The notes under the pieces: generated by a model | The model's database searches: none | Told to the model about the DNA's origin: nothing | What the model saw: the letters and a program-made list of their open reading frames with translations, nothing else | Shown here: one piece after another, positions 1-6,606 of the stretch | Layout: each line of letters begins with the position of its first letter | Numbering within the stretch: position 1 is the stretch's first letter | Made by a program: the position numbers and the translations under genes | NCBI GenBank assembly: GCA_903904635.1 | Contig: CAIVDH010000111.1 | Coordinates: forward strand, 1 to 8,559 | DNA: 8,559 nt | Direction: 5' to 3' | Origin: an uncultured Burkholderiales bacterium | GTDB lineage: Bacteria > Pseudomonadota > Gammaproteobacteria > Burkholderiales > Burkholderiaceae_D

Positions 1-844
1 GCATCATCGCCACCAGAGTCAGCAGACGATAACCGCGCCAGAACCATTTATCCATCCAGCGCTGCACGATAGGCACGTTGTCCGGATCTTGCTCGAGCAT
101 GAACTTGATGCACTCGATGCCCAGCGTCATGTGACGTGATTCATCAGACTGTGCAGAGAAGCCGAAGGTAACGGTAGAGAGATCGCCGTTATGCGCTGCG
201 CCGCTCATGAATGGCACGAACAGCAAATTCGTCAGCACATATTCAAACGAGAAGCTGACAGCGGTCAGGAATTCAAACGGACCACCTGAGTAGGCATCTT
301 CAAAGAAGCTCTTAGGTACCGACAGATACCAGAGATTATCGAACCAGTGGTTTGCGCTATGCAAGCCGTTGTAATACTTGTTGTAATGCGAGATTGCATG
401 CGTCTCGGTCTGGAAGTGACGCAGCTCATCGACTGCCTGCATTTGTGCCGCAACACGTGCACCAGCACCAGTGAACTGACGACCTGCATGCGCAAAGCCG
501 CGATGCGCGTAGTACTCAAGTGGTGTGACGCCTTGTATGAATAATTTCAATGCGTTGATGTAGCGCGCATCAGTCACACCAAGTTCACCATGATTTTGTG
601 CGAACGCTTCAATCACAGCATAAAGTTTTTTCTCTTTTTCAGCCTGATACTTCCAATACGCATCCATGGTCAGACGGAATGGATCTTCCCATTTGTCCCA
701 GTCATGAATTTTTATGCCTTCGTATTTGTCGTAAGGGAAAACCTTATCCATAGGCTGATAAGTTGTGTCCCAGTGCAGGCCGCGGGTCATGGCAGCGTAG
801 CGCTCTTTCAGACCCAGCTTTTTCTTGTTTACCCGAGTATCCAT
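1..844 (-). CDS. dmpN: Phenol hydroxylase P3 catalytic (alpha) subunit, canonical copy, partial (3' end outside window)
   Basis: This is the N-terminal 281 residues of the large diiron subunit of a multicomponent phenol hydroxylase, which hydroxylates phenols to catechols in the cytoplasm together with P1, P2, P4 and a reductase. The reading frame is open from the ATG at 842-844 to the left edge, where about 240 residues are missing. All six expected diiron ligands are visible: E110 (in EYYAHR), E140 and H143 (DELRH), E201 (FSFEYVLTN), E235 and H238 (SDESRH). The active-site T205 and N206 and the conserved Q232 are also present. The start is supported by AGGAGA nine bases upstream and by exact N-terminal alignment with the second copy (MDxRVxKKK). 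The gene follows livF with a 112-base AT-rich leader and has no dmpM directly before it, which is unusual for this family. Leucine codons look richer in CTG than in the second copy, suggesting higher expression (inference). Confidence 0.95.
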   Translation of the reverse strand, partial: MDTRVNKKKLGLKERYAAMTRGLHWDTTYQPMDKVFPYDKYEGIKIHDWDKWEDPFRLTMDAYWKYQAEKEKKLYAVIEAFAQNHGELGVTDARYINALKLFIQGVTPLEYYAHRGFAHAGRQFTGAGARVAAQMQAVDELRHFQTETHAISHYNKYYNGLHSANHWFDNLWYLSVPKSFFEDAYSGGPFEFLTAVSFSFEYVLTNLLFVPFMSGAAHNGDLSTVTFGFSAQSDESRHMTLGIECIKFMLEQDPDNVPIVQRWMDKWFWRGYRLLTLVAMM

Positions 845-850
845 TTGAGA

Positions 851-856
851 TCTCCT
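851..856 (-). promoter_or_regulatory. Shine-Dalgarno AGGAGA of canonical dmpN
   Basis: AGGAGA lies six bases before ATG-proximal CAA, at good distance from the ATG at 842-844, and is among the strongest ribosome binding sites in the window. It fixes the start of the left-edge P3 gene. Confidence 0.8.
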
Positions 857-901
857 AAGTTATTTTTTACTAATATTTGTACTATTATTTATCATGCTAA
901 A

Positions 902-937
902 TTTACTAACTTTACTATTTTTACTTTATTTACTATT
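902..937 (-). repeat. Four tandem 9-bp repeats, consensus AATAGTAAA on the coding strand
   Basis: On the plus strand TTTACT recurs at 902, 911, 920 and 929, exactly nine bases apart, followed by AAC, ATT, TTA and ATT. The same hexamer occurs again at 866, with a one-base variant (TGTACT) at 878. On the transcribed RNA the units read AAUAGUAAA, which splits into three A-purine-any triplets. Its role is unknown. Confidence 0.75.
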
Positions 938-956
938 TTTAAATCTGATAAAAAAT

Positions 957-1724
957 TTAGAGGCCGACTGCTTCACGGTCACTCACAGGGAAATACGCAA
1001 GATGAAGAATAGCAGGATCTTCACGAAGCTTCCCGGGCTCACCGTCATAGGAGACTCGGCCCCTGGACATAACATAAACATGGTTGGCCAAAGCCAGGGC
1101 AAGCTGGGTAAATTGCTCAATCAATAACACGCCGATGCCGCTGGCTGCGATGCGGCGTATCACCGGCACCAAGCGCGCAACTATGGTCGGCGCCAGTCCG
1201 AATGAGAGTTCATCAATCACCAGAAAACGCGGCGTAACAATCAGTGCCTGCGCCAGTGCCACCATTTGCTGCTGACCGCCAGAGAGGTCGCCTGCAGGAT
1301 GCTGCAAACGTTCTTTCAATTCAGGAAATAATTCCAGCGTGCGCTCTATGGATGCGTTGACTTCAGCGCGTCCCAGACCGCCACCTGCCACCAGCAAGTT
1401 GTCACGCACGGTTAATTCACGCAGCACCTGATGACCTTCGGGAACGGTGGCAATACCGCGGCGACGAATCTCATCAGCGTCCATGCCCACCAGATCCACA
1501 CCATCCATCCAGATTTCACCGAATGCGGGTTCAACCACACCGGCAATGCCTAACACGGTACTGGTCTTGCCTGCGCCATTGGCGCCCATTAATGCCGTAA
1601 TAGCGCCGGGTGCGATGCACAATTCAATCGCATGCGTAACGGCTTTGGTACCGCGCACCATGACCAGATTTTTAATTTCCAGATGATCGTCACGCAGATT
1701 AGCCGGGCGAATTTTTGCGCTCAT
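957..1724 (-). CDS. livF: Branched-chain amino acid-type ABC transporter ATP-binding protein (LivF family)
   Basis: This 255-residue cytoplasmic ATPase is one of the two nucleotide-binding subunits that power the neighbouring importer. Walker A is GANGAGKT (47-54), the ABC signature is a perfect LSGGQ (147-151), and Walker B ends in DE (D171, E172). The H-loop position carries Gln (Q204, in LIEQF), which is usual for LivF proteins. The residue after the Walker B Glu is Leu rather than the usual Pro. Its ATG overlaps the livG stop by four bases (ATGA at 1721-1724), so the two are almost certainly translationally coupled. The N-terminus carries about 14 residues before the typical start of the domain. 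Substrate cannot be read from this subunit; an aromatic compound is inferred from the hydroxylase genes on both sides. Confidence 0.95.
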   Translation of the reverse strand: MSAKIRPANLRDDHLEIKNLVMVRGTKAVTHAIELCIAPGAITALMGANGAGKTSTVLGIAGVVEPAFGEIWMDGVDLVGMDADEIRRRGIATVPEGHQVLRELTVRDNLLVAGGGLGRAEVNASIERTLELFPELKERLQHPAGDLSGGQQQMVALAQALIVTPRFLVIDELSFGLAPTIVARLVPVIRRIAASGIGVLLIEQFTQLALALANHVYVMSRGRVSYDGEPGKLREDPAILHLAYFPVSDREAVGL

Positions 1725-2452
1725 GCTGCCGCCTCCAGTTCATCGAAATTGCCCAGATAAGCCTGTTGCACTTCCGGTTTTTTCAATACTTCCAAGGTCG
1801 GGCCCAGTGCCAGCAATTTGCCAAAGTCCAGCACCATGGTCTCGTTGCAGCAAGCGGAGATTAAATCCACATCATGGTCAATTAAAAACACCTGCGCCTT
1901 GCAATAGCCGGGTATGCCGCGTATGACTTTTTCCAGATGCTCAGATTCAGCGCCACTCATACCTGCACCGGGTTCATCTAACATCACCAGTTTCGGATTA
2001 CCGATCAAGGCTTTGGCAATTTCTGCCAGATGCCGCTCTTCGGTGGAAAGATCACTGCCACGACGATGGATACGATGCGACAGGCCGACGAAATCGATCG
2101 CGCTCATGATGGCTTTGGTTTCTGCTTCGCGGCTCTCAAATTTCACATGATCTGAAATCGCCTGCACGTTTTCCAGCAGCGTTAAATCTTCTGCGATCTG
2201 GTCCGTCTGAAATGTGCGACGCAAACCAAAATCAGCGCGCTTGTGTGCCGGCACGCCGGTAATCAACTGATCATTCACTTTGACCCAACCCTGTTTAGGC
2301 TCCACAAAACCAGACAGCACATTAAGCAAGGTGGTTTTACCCGCACCGTTAGGACCGATCAGTCCGACGATAGGTTTGGTGAGTTTGACGGTCAGGCCAT
2401 CGATAGGCTTGACGCCACCAAACTGCACAGAGATATCATTAATTTCTATCAT
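1721..2452 (-). CDS. livG: Branched-chain amino acid-type ABC transporter ATP-binding protein (LivG family)
   Basis: This 243-residue ATPase is the partner of LivF. Walker A is GPNGAGKT (33-40), Walker B ends in LDEP (D159, E160), and the H-loop His is H193 (in LIDHD). The ABC signature is abnormal: the DNA reads LSTEE (136-140) where LSGGQ or LxYGQ would be expected, so both signature glycines are lost. In a LivG-LivF dimer the site made of LivG Walker motifs plus LivF LSGGQ would be complete, while the opposite site would be degenerate. The ATG follows the livM stop by 14 bases with only a weak, closely placed AAGG. The downstream gene overlaps by four bases. It is somewhat shorter than many LivG proteins, which run to about 250-260 residues. 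Confidence 0.94.
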   Translation of the reverse strand: MIEINDISVQFGGVKPIDGLTVKLTKPIVGLIGPNGAGKTTLLNVLSGFVEPKQGWVKVNDQLITGVPAHKRADFGLRRTFQTDQIAEDLTLLENVQAISDHVKFESREAETKAIMSAIDFVGLSHRIHRRGSDLSTEERHLAEIAKALIGNPKLVMLDEPGAGMSGAESEHLEKVIRGIPGYCKAQVFLIDHDVDLISACCNETMVLDFGKLLALGPTLEVLKKPEVQQAYLGNFDELEAAA

Positions 2453-2466
2453 TGCCTTAGCCCCGT

Positions 2467-3948
2467 TTAGCGGTAGGACGCAAAAGGTTTCGGATATCGC
2501 GCATCAATGCGTTGGCGCAGCGGCAGTATTGCCGGATACAACGCCAGCTCAATGAAAAACCGGATCACGATAGCGGACCAGATAATGCCCACGGCGACAT
2601 AAAAATCAACATCAAACACGCCCCATGCTATCCAGCCTACAAACATCCCGATGAACAGCACATTGAGTGTGCGTTTCAGAATACGGTGATCTGGCATCAA
2701 CCCCAGCGCTTCAACCATGCGCGCCAGTCGTAACGAGATTGCTGCTTCTGCTTCTTCTGCAAAATCCTGCACACGCTTGCCAAAGAAACCCAGCAGCAAC
2801 CAGCACACCGCCGGTATCGCTTGTCTGAATAAAAGTGAAATTAACGCGATAAATAAGGTGCCGGCAAAACCAGCCCAACCATAATGCGATGCTGCCAACG
2901 CCAGACCGACTGAGATCACACCCCAGATCAATGAGCCTTCGATGATGCGGCTCATGCGCACGAATTTATAAAAATCAGCCAGCTGACCAGCCAGACCTTT
3001 GCGACCCTGTATCAGCGACACCAGCAACGCAAAACCGTAGAACGCATTGGCCAGATTACCGTCAGCGCCGTGATCATTTAACAAGGCCGGCAACGCACGT
3101 ATCAACAATCCGGCAAACACTGCGCCCATCCAGTGATAAGCACCACCGACGATAGTTAACGCATAGAGCAAGATAGATTGGCTGGTTGGAAAACCGGTGT
3201 TATCCAGCTGACCATTTAAGCCTGCCAGGAGTCCGCCTGCCAGACCAGCTAATGCACCACCGATCAAAAATGCCAGTGCCTTGTAACGCACCACACTCAC
3301 ACCAGCAGCGATCGCAGCAGCTTCACTTTTACGAATCAGACCCCAGGCGCGACCAGGCAAGCTTGCGCGTGACCATTCAATCAAGACCATACCCACTGCC
3401 AGCCAGAAAACCACATAGCGAAAATAAGCGCTATCTGAGGTAGCAATCCATGGCCGCTCAATTAATGCACGCTGACCGTTGGTGACATGACCAGCCCAGC
3501 CGGGGCCGCCATCAGGAAAACCAATTACAGTGACGACCACTTGCACAGCCGCTGCAATCATCAACGTAAGCAATGCCAGATACAGACCACGCATACGCAG
3601 CGCAGGCAGACCAAGGATGAGACCAAACAAACCGGCGATCACGGCACCCAGTACGAGTGCCAACTCAAACGGCATGCCCAAGCCATGTATCAGCCGCAAA
3701 CAAAACCAGCCGCCCACACCCGTGAGCGCAAACTGCGCCAGCGACACCATGCCCAGCTGACCATATAGCAGCGACACGGTACCGGCCACCAGGGTTAAGC
3801 AAGCCACGGTGCTGAAGGTGTTCAACCAGTAAGCTGAAAATAAAGAAGGTCCTATCAATGCCACTACCAGAAAAGTAATCAGCATAGGCCGCACACGTTG
3901 TAACGGTGTGCCTGGCGGAATATCGGGTTTGTCTTTAGAGCGTGCCAT
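2467..3948 (-). CDS. livM: Branched-chain amino acid-type ABC transporter permease (LivM family) with C-terminal membrane extension
   Basis: This 493-residue inner-membrane permease is one half of the importer's channel. The first 320 or so residues are a typical LivM: several hydrophobic segments (about 22-40, 44-62, 94-113, 121-142, 176-191, 222-244, 259-290, 300-313) and the cytoplasmic loop that contacts the ATPase (about 199-222, with GLIRKSEAAAIAAG). Usual LivM proteins end near 320-360 residues. This one continues for roughly 155 residues with further hydrophobic segments at about 337-353, 358-389, 427-444 and 447-471, and a charged stretch at 390-425 between them. The frame is uninterrupted, so this is a real extension and not two genes. 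The ATG lies six bases after the livH stop, with GGAG in the end of livH as its probable ribosome binding site. Confidence 0.94.
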   Translation of the reverse strand: MARSKDKPDIPPGTPLQRVRPMLITFLVVALIGPSLFSAYWLNTFSTVACLTLVAGTVSLLYGQLGMVSLAQFALTGVGGWFCLRLIHGLGMPFELALVLGAVIAGLFGLILGLPALRMRGLYLALLTLMIAAAVQVVVTVIGFPDGGPGWAGHVTNGQRALIERPWIATSDSAYFRYVVFWLAVGMVLIEWSRASLPGRAWGLIRKSEAAAIAAGVSVVRYKALAFLIGGALAGLAGGLLAGLNGQLDNTGFPTSQSILLYALTIVGGAYHWMGAVFAGLLIRALPALLNDHGADGNLANAFYGFALLVSLIQGRKGLAGQLADFYKFVRMSRIIEGSLIWGVISVGLALAASHYGWAGFAGTLFIALISLLFRQAIPAVCWLLLGFFGKRVQDFAEEAEAAISLRLARMVEALGLMPDHRILKRTLNVLFIGMFVGWIAWGVFDVDFYVAVGIIWSAIVIRFFIELALYPAILPLRQRIDARYPKPFASYR

Positions 3949-3954
3949 TATTTT

Positions 3955-4839
3955 TTACTCCAGATGACTGTTGTCACGCGACAGGCCAATACCATGGCGC
4001 TGCTGCCACAACACAGCCAGAATAGCGACTACGAAGGCGGTGGCTGAACCGTAGCGCTGTACATCCGGCACCAGATTCACCATGGACTCGATTACACCAA
4101 TCGTCAGTCCGCCCAACACAGTCGCAGTCAGGGAATTCATACGTCCAACCATGGCCGCTGCCATCGCCGGGATAACCAGAAAAGTCAGTACGGTGGGGTT
4201 CAAACGCACCATGTTGCCCATGAAAAGTCCGGACACACCTGCCAGTAATCCAGCCAGCGTCCAGGCCCAGGTATCAACATTTTTTATGCGTACGCCCACC
4301 ATGGCACTCAGGGTACGATTGCTCTGTAGTGCACGCATGCGCAAACCTAGTGAGGTTTTCGCCAGCAACCAGAGCATGCCCGCAGTCGCGCCTGCTGCAA
4401 ACATCAGCGCAGCGACACGGGTATGACTAATCAGGCGACGGCCATCAAATTCGATGCCGTCGGAATCAGTAGGCAGCACCAGGCGCCGGGGCTCATCGCC
4501 CCAGTACCATTGTGCGATACCCATAATCATCAAAGCAAAACCGAGCGTTGCCATCGCACGCACTACCCTATCCTGATGGGTGAGTGAGGGTGCGATGAAA
4601 CGACCATAAGCCCAAGACAACAAGGTGGCTGAGCCTATGCCGGCGACCCATCCCATCCAGTCTGCATATTCGAGATCAATGACCTGCCAGCACACCATCG
4701 CTGCCAGACCGCCTAATGCACCGTATGCAAAGTTGACCACACCGCTGGCACGGTACAACACGACCAGGCCTACGCCTGAAAGTGCGTACACCGCGCCTAC
4801 GCTGATGCCAACAACAAAGAAGGGAAGCAAGGTTTCCAT
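3955..4839 (-). CDS. livH: Branched-chain amino acid-type ABC transporter permease (LivH family)
   Basis: This 294-residue inner-membrane permease pairs with LivM. The N-terminus (GISVGAVYALSGVGLVVLYR, 11-30) and the following ASGVVNFAYGALG are characteristic of LivH. The ATPase-contact loop is at about 163-190 (SLGLRMRALQSN, then VGVRIKNVDTW). Hydrophobic segments cover most of the rest, at about 5-28, 34-52, 62-80, 92-113, 140-160, 192-210, 216-232, 237-256 and 265-278. The length is normal for the family. The ATG at 4837-4839 is preceded by only weak purine-rich sequence. It starts 54 bases after the binding-protein stop, a larger gap than between the other importer genes, which fits lower expression of the permeases than of the binding protein. 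Confidence 0.95.
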   Translation of the reverse strand: METLLPFFVVGISVGAVYALSGVGLVVLYRASGVVNFAYGALGGLAAMVCWQVIDLEYADWMGWVAGIGSATLLSWAYGRFIAPSLTHQDRVVRAMATLGFALMIMGIAQWYWGDEPRRLVLPTDSDGIEFDGRRLISHTRVAALMFAAGATAGMLWLLAKTSLGLRMRALQSNRTLSAMVGVRIKNVDTWAWTLAGLLAGVSGLFMGNMVRLNPTVLTFLVIPAMAAAMVGRMNSLTATVLGGLTIGVIESMVNLVPDVQRYGSATAFVVAILAVLWQQRHGIGLSRDNSHLE

Positions 4840-4893
4840 GTTCGACTCGGTTTGCCTTTATTTATATAAACAATTGTCAAAAACAATCAGTAC
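4840..4893 (-). other. AT-rich gap between binding-protein gene and livH
   Basis: This 54-base spacer contains the perfect palindromes TTTATATAAA (4861-4870) and ACAATTGT (4870-4877) on the plus strand. There is no GC-rich hairpin of the kind that often separates a binding-protein gene from permease genes. On the coding strand a perfect TTGACA occurs, but nothing like a -10 sits 16-18 bases after it. It may be an RNase-sensitive processing region or a weak internal promoter; neither is shown. Confidence 0.35.
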
Positions 4894-6144
4894 TTAGTTA
4901 ACCAGACCGCCCTTGGCTTCGAGCTTCAATACATCTTCCAGCTCTGCATCTTTGGACTGATAGCAATCACCCAGCGTTTTGAATCCACCCTTGATGAGTT
5001 GCGCAGCACGGCCTTTATGGTTAGCCTGATGACGCTCGCCTGGTCCGAAGTACCAAGGTGCGCACATCATGTCGCTCTTCCATTTTTTGGTGTTCACAAT
5101 CGCCTGATAAGCCGATTTGCGATCTACATTGCCTTTGATGCTCAACAGCGCGTCGGTTACTACGCGAGCCGACAGATAACCAGCTTGTGAGAAGGTGTCA
5201 CGTGGATCCTTCTTGTCGCCGAATTTTTCCATCACGGCTTTCCAGTTGGTGTTGTCTGGACCCGTGCCATCCATAGGCTCAAGTTCCATGTGAACATACA
5301 ACTTATCGTGCCAGTATTTGCCGACTGCTTTAGGCATGTCTGCGTGATAGGCTGAAGTTGGCAGGCCCCACTTGGCGCTCTTACCCAGATCCTGCTGTTC
5401 AGCAGCGGTCAGGATAGGCAGCATCATGCCGCGTGGCATACCGAGTACAACACCTTCGCTTTTTGCAGCGGAGATTTGCAGTGCAATGGAATTACCATCG
5501 AGTTGGCCCGGATCAAAGATCACGGTTTTCACAGGGATGTTATTGGCTTTGCCGTAAGACTCAACACCACCACAAACCCAGTCACCAAAACCAGGAATGC
5601 CAGGGGCTACGCAGGTCAGGCTTTTGAGCTTGAATGTCTCAACGATGTATTGCGCCGCGCCCAGTGTGGACTGACGTGGTCCCTGATTAAAGGAGATATA
5701 GTTTTTACCGAAGAAGCAAGCACGTGGCACACCCACACCTGCAACAGAAGCCACACCTTCAGCTACGTACAGATTGTTATTGGCACCGCACTCAACGAAG
5801 CTAGAAGAACCAGCCATCGCAACGACTTTGGTATCTTTTACCAGTTTACTTGCAGCTTGCGCAGCGACTTCCGGATTCCATGTGTCATCTTGTATGGTGT
5901 AAGCGATAGGACGACCATTGATACCACCGTTGGCATTGACGCATTTGAAATATGCATCAGCTGCACGAGCGGAAGAAGAAAAATCTTCTGGTCCGGTTTT
6001 ACCAACGATCGCGCCAATTTGTATCGGTTCGCCGGTGGCTTTTTTGCCGTTGGCCATACCGCATTTATCTTGCGCCATTGCGCCGCTAGCTGCAAACGTC
6101 AGTACTGCAACGAGTGCGCTACCGAGGAGGGTGGTCTTTTTCAT
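4894..6144 (-). CDS. Periplasmic substrate-binding protein of a branched-chain amino acid-type ABC importer
   Basis: This 416-residue protein captures the ligand in the periplasm and delivers it to the LivH/LivM-type permeases. It has a clear signal peptide: MKK, a hydrophobic stretch to about residue 20, and a likely signal peptidase I cut after AMA (24/25). The mature part has the type I periplasmic-binding fold seen in LivJ relatives: a first strand with IQIGAIVGKTGP (41-52), then NGGINGRPIAYTIQDD (72-87), and KLVKDTKVVAMAGSSS (100-115). Eight cysteines are present (C28, C68, C119, C143, C178, C191, C361, C394), many more than in LivJ, suggesting several disulfides. Start: ATG at 6142-6144 with GGAGA about nine bases upstream. 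A possible promoter lies immediately before it. The ligand is unknown; phenolics, aromatic acids or their ring-cleavage products are plausible from context, but amino acids cannot be excluded. Confidence 0.93.
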   Translation of the reverse strand: MKKTTLLGSALVAVLTFAASGAMAQDKCGMANGKKATGEPIQIGAIVGKTGPEDFSSSARAADAYFKCVNANGGINGRPIAYTIQDDTWNPEVAAQAASKLVKDTKVVAMAGSSSFVECGANNNLYVAEGVASVAGVGVPRACFFGKNYISFNQGPRQSTLGAAQYIVETFKLKSLTCVAPGIPGFGDWVCGGVESYGKANNIPVKTVIFDPGQLDGNSIALQISAAKSEGVVLGMPRGMMLPILTAAEQQDLGKSAKWGLPTSAYHADMPKAVGKYWHDKLYVHMELEPMDGTGPDNTNWKAVMEKFGDKKDPRDTFSQAGYLSARVVTDALLSIKGNVDRKSAYQAIVNTKKWKSDMMCAPWYFGPGERHQANHKGRAAQLIKGGFKTLGDCYQSKDAELEDVLKLEAKGGLVN

Positions 6145-6164
6145 TTCTTGCTGTCTCCGTTCTA

Positions 6165-6193
6165 ATTATTAGATAACGACGGTCCCACTTCAA
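6165..6193 (-). promoter_or_regulatory. Possible sigma70-type promoter for the importer genes
   Basis: On the coding strand TTGAAG (6188-6193, four of six matches to TTGACA) is followed after exactly 17 bases by AATAAT (6165-6170, five of six matches to TATAAT). This would start transcription near 6158, giving a short leader that holds the GGAGA ribosome binding site of the binding-protein gene. The dmpO and importer genes could equally be cotranscribed; the promoter is a by-eye match only. Confidence 0.35.
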
Positions 6194-6215
6194 AATTCCC
6201 ACTGCAGTTGGGGCC
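6181..6215 (-). promoter_or_regulatory. Inverted repeat / stem-loop between dmpO and the importer genes
   Basis: GGTCCCACT (6181-6189) can pair with AGTTGGGGCC (6206-6215) with one bulged base and one G-T pair, leaving a 16-base loop. A competing 14-bp near-palindrome centred on CTGCAG lies at 6198-6211. No T-run follows on the coding strand, so it is not a standard terminator. It overlaps the proposed -35 and could be an operator, an mRNA processing hairpin or chance. Confidence 0.35.
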
Positions 6216-6223
6216 GAAAAAGC

Positions 6224-6249
6224 TGCAATGTGTTGCACGATTCTTGCAA
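6224..6249. promoter_or_regulatory. TGCAA/TTGCA dyads, possible regulator-binding site
   Basis: Directly after the dmpO stop, three copies of the five-base word TTGCA or its complement alternate in orientation: TGCAA (6224-6228), TTGCA (6233-6237) and TTGCA (6244-6248). On the coding strand they form a dyad TTGCA-N7-TGCAA (6233-6249) and a second dyad with a four-base spacer (6224-6237). The 7-base spacing resembles LysR-type sites but lacks the strict T-N11-A form. It lies about 70-85 bases before the inferred start of transcription. Confidence 0.3.
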
Positions 6250-6606
6250 TTAGCCGCAGGAGCCGCGTATTCCTTCCAAACCCGGTGTTCTGAAGCGCAG
6301 CACAGATTTATGCGTAAAGCCTTGTTCAGCCAGCGTGCCTTGCATGCGCGGTGTGAACATGTCAGCGCTACGAAACCATTGCACTTTGTTCCAGTTGATT
6401 TTTTTAAATTCGGGATGCTGGCCATACAGCGTCGGCAGTATGTTCTGCACCAGCGCATCGAAAGTGGTCGACAGCGACAACGGCACGGACAAAGGCGCAG
6501 CAAAAATCATGTGCTCGTCCCAGCCTATGTAGAGCAGCGATTCTGCGAAATGTGCGGCAGTGTCATGCGAGGCAAATTCATAGGAGCTAATAGCGACTGT
6601 ACTCAT
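6250..6606 (-). CDS. dmpO: Phenol hydroxylase P4 (gamma) subunit
   Basis: This 118-residue protein is the small gamma subunit of the phenol hydroxylase, needed for a stable and active P1-P3-P4 hydroxylase complex in the cytoplasm. Its length matches the family (about 118-119). Recognisable family features are GWDEHMIFAAPLSVP (28-42) and the C-terminal block HKSVLRFRTPGLEGIRGSCG (99-118), which closely resembles the DmpO terminus. The ATG overlaps the preceding dmpN-like stop by four bases (ATGA at 6603-6606) and is preceded by GGAGG, so it is translationally coupled to the divergent P3 copy. This implies the two products are made together in equal amounts. No anomaly was seen in the gene itself. 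Confidence 0.93.
   Translation of the reverse strand: MSTVAISSYEFASHDTAAHFAESLLYIGWDEHMIFAAPLSVPLSLSTTFDALVQNILPTLYGQHPEFKKINWNKVQWFRSADMFTPRMQGTLAEQGFTHKSVLRFRTPGLEGIRGSCG

Larger units (their letters stand above)
845..956 (-). promoter_or_regulatory. AT-rich leader of the canonical dmpN
   Basis: This 112-base gap between the livF stop and the dmpN start is strikingly AT-rich compared with the genes on either side. Read on the coding strand it contains a 9-bp tandem repeat, an A-rich stretch AAAAATAA (860-867) three bases before the Shine-Dalgarno, and a possible 11-codon open frame (860-895) without a ribosome binding site. No -35/-10 pair of good quality is evident, so a separate promoter is possible but unproven. 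The leader may instead act on a transcript that reads through from livF. Confidence 0.5.

Noticed and set aside
902..937. CRISPR-like array
   Set aside because: The units are only nine bases long and directly adjacent, with no spacers.
936..955. Terminator between livF and the canonical dmpN (TTTTTA ... TAAAAA)
   Set aside because: The stem would be six A-T pairs with no GC and no clear T-run after it, so it is too weak to call.
4840..4893. Promoter for livH based on a perfect TTGACA
   Set aside because: No -10-like sequence lies 16-18 bases downstream. The TATAAA nearby is only eight bases away, and the best -35 for it is poor.
5476..6165. A 229-codon plus-strand open frame opposite the binding-protein gene, and other plus-strand frames throughout
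   Set aside because: It runs antisense to a clear gene with signal peptide and family motifs. Its translation has no recognisable domain and it lacks a convincing ribosome binding site. The other plus-strand frames have the same problem.
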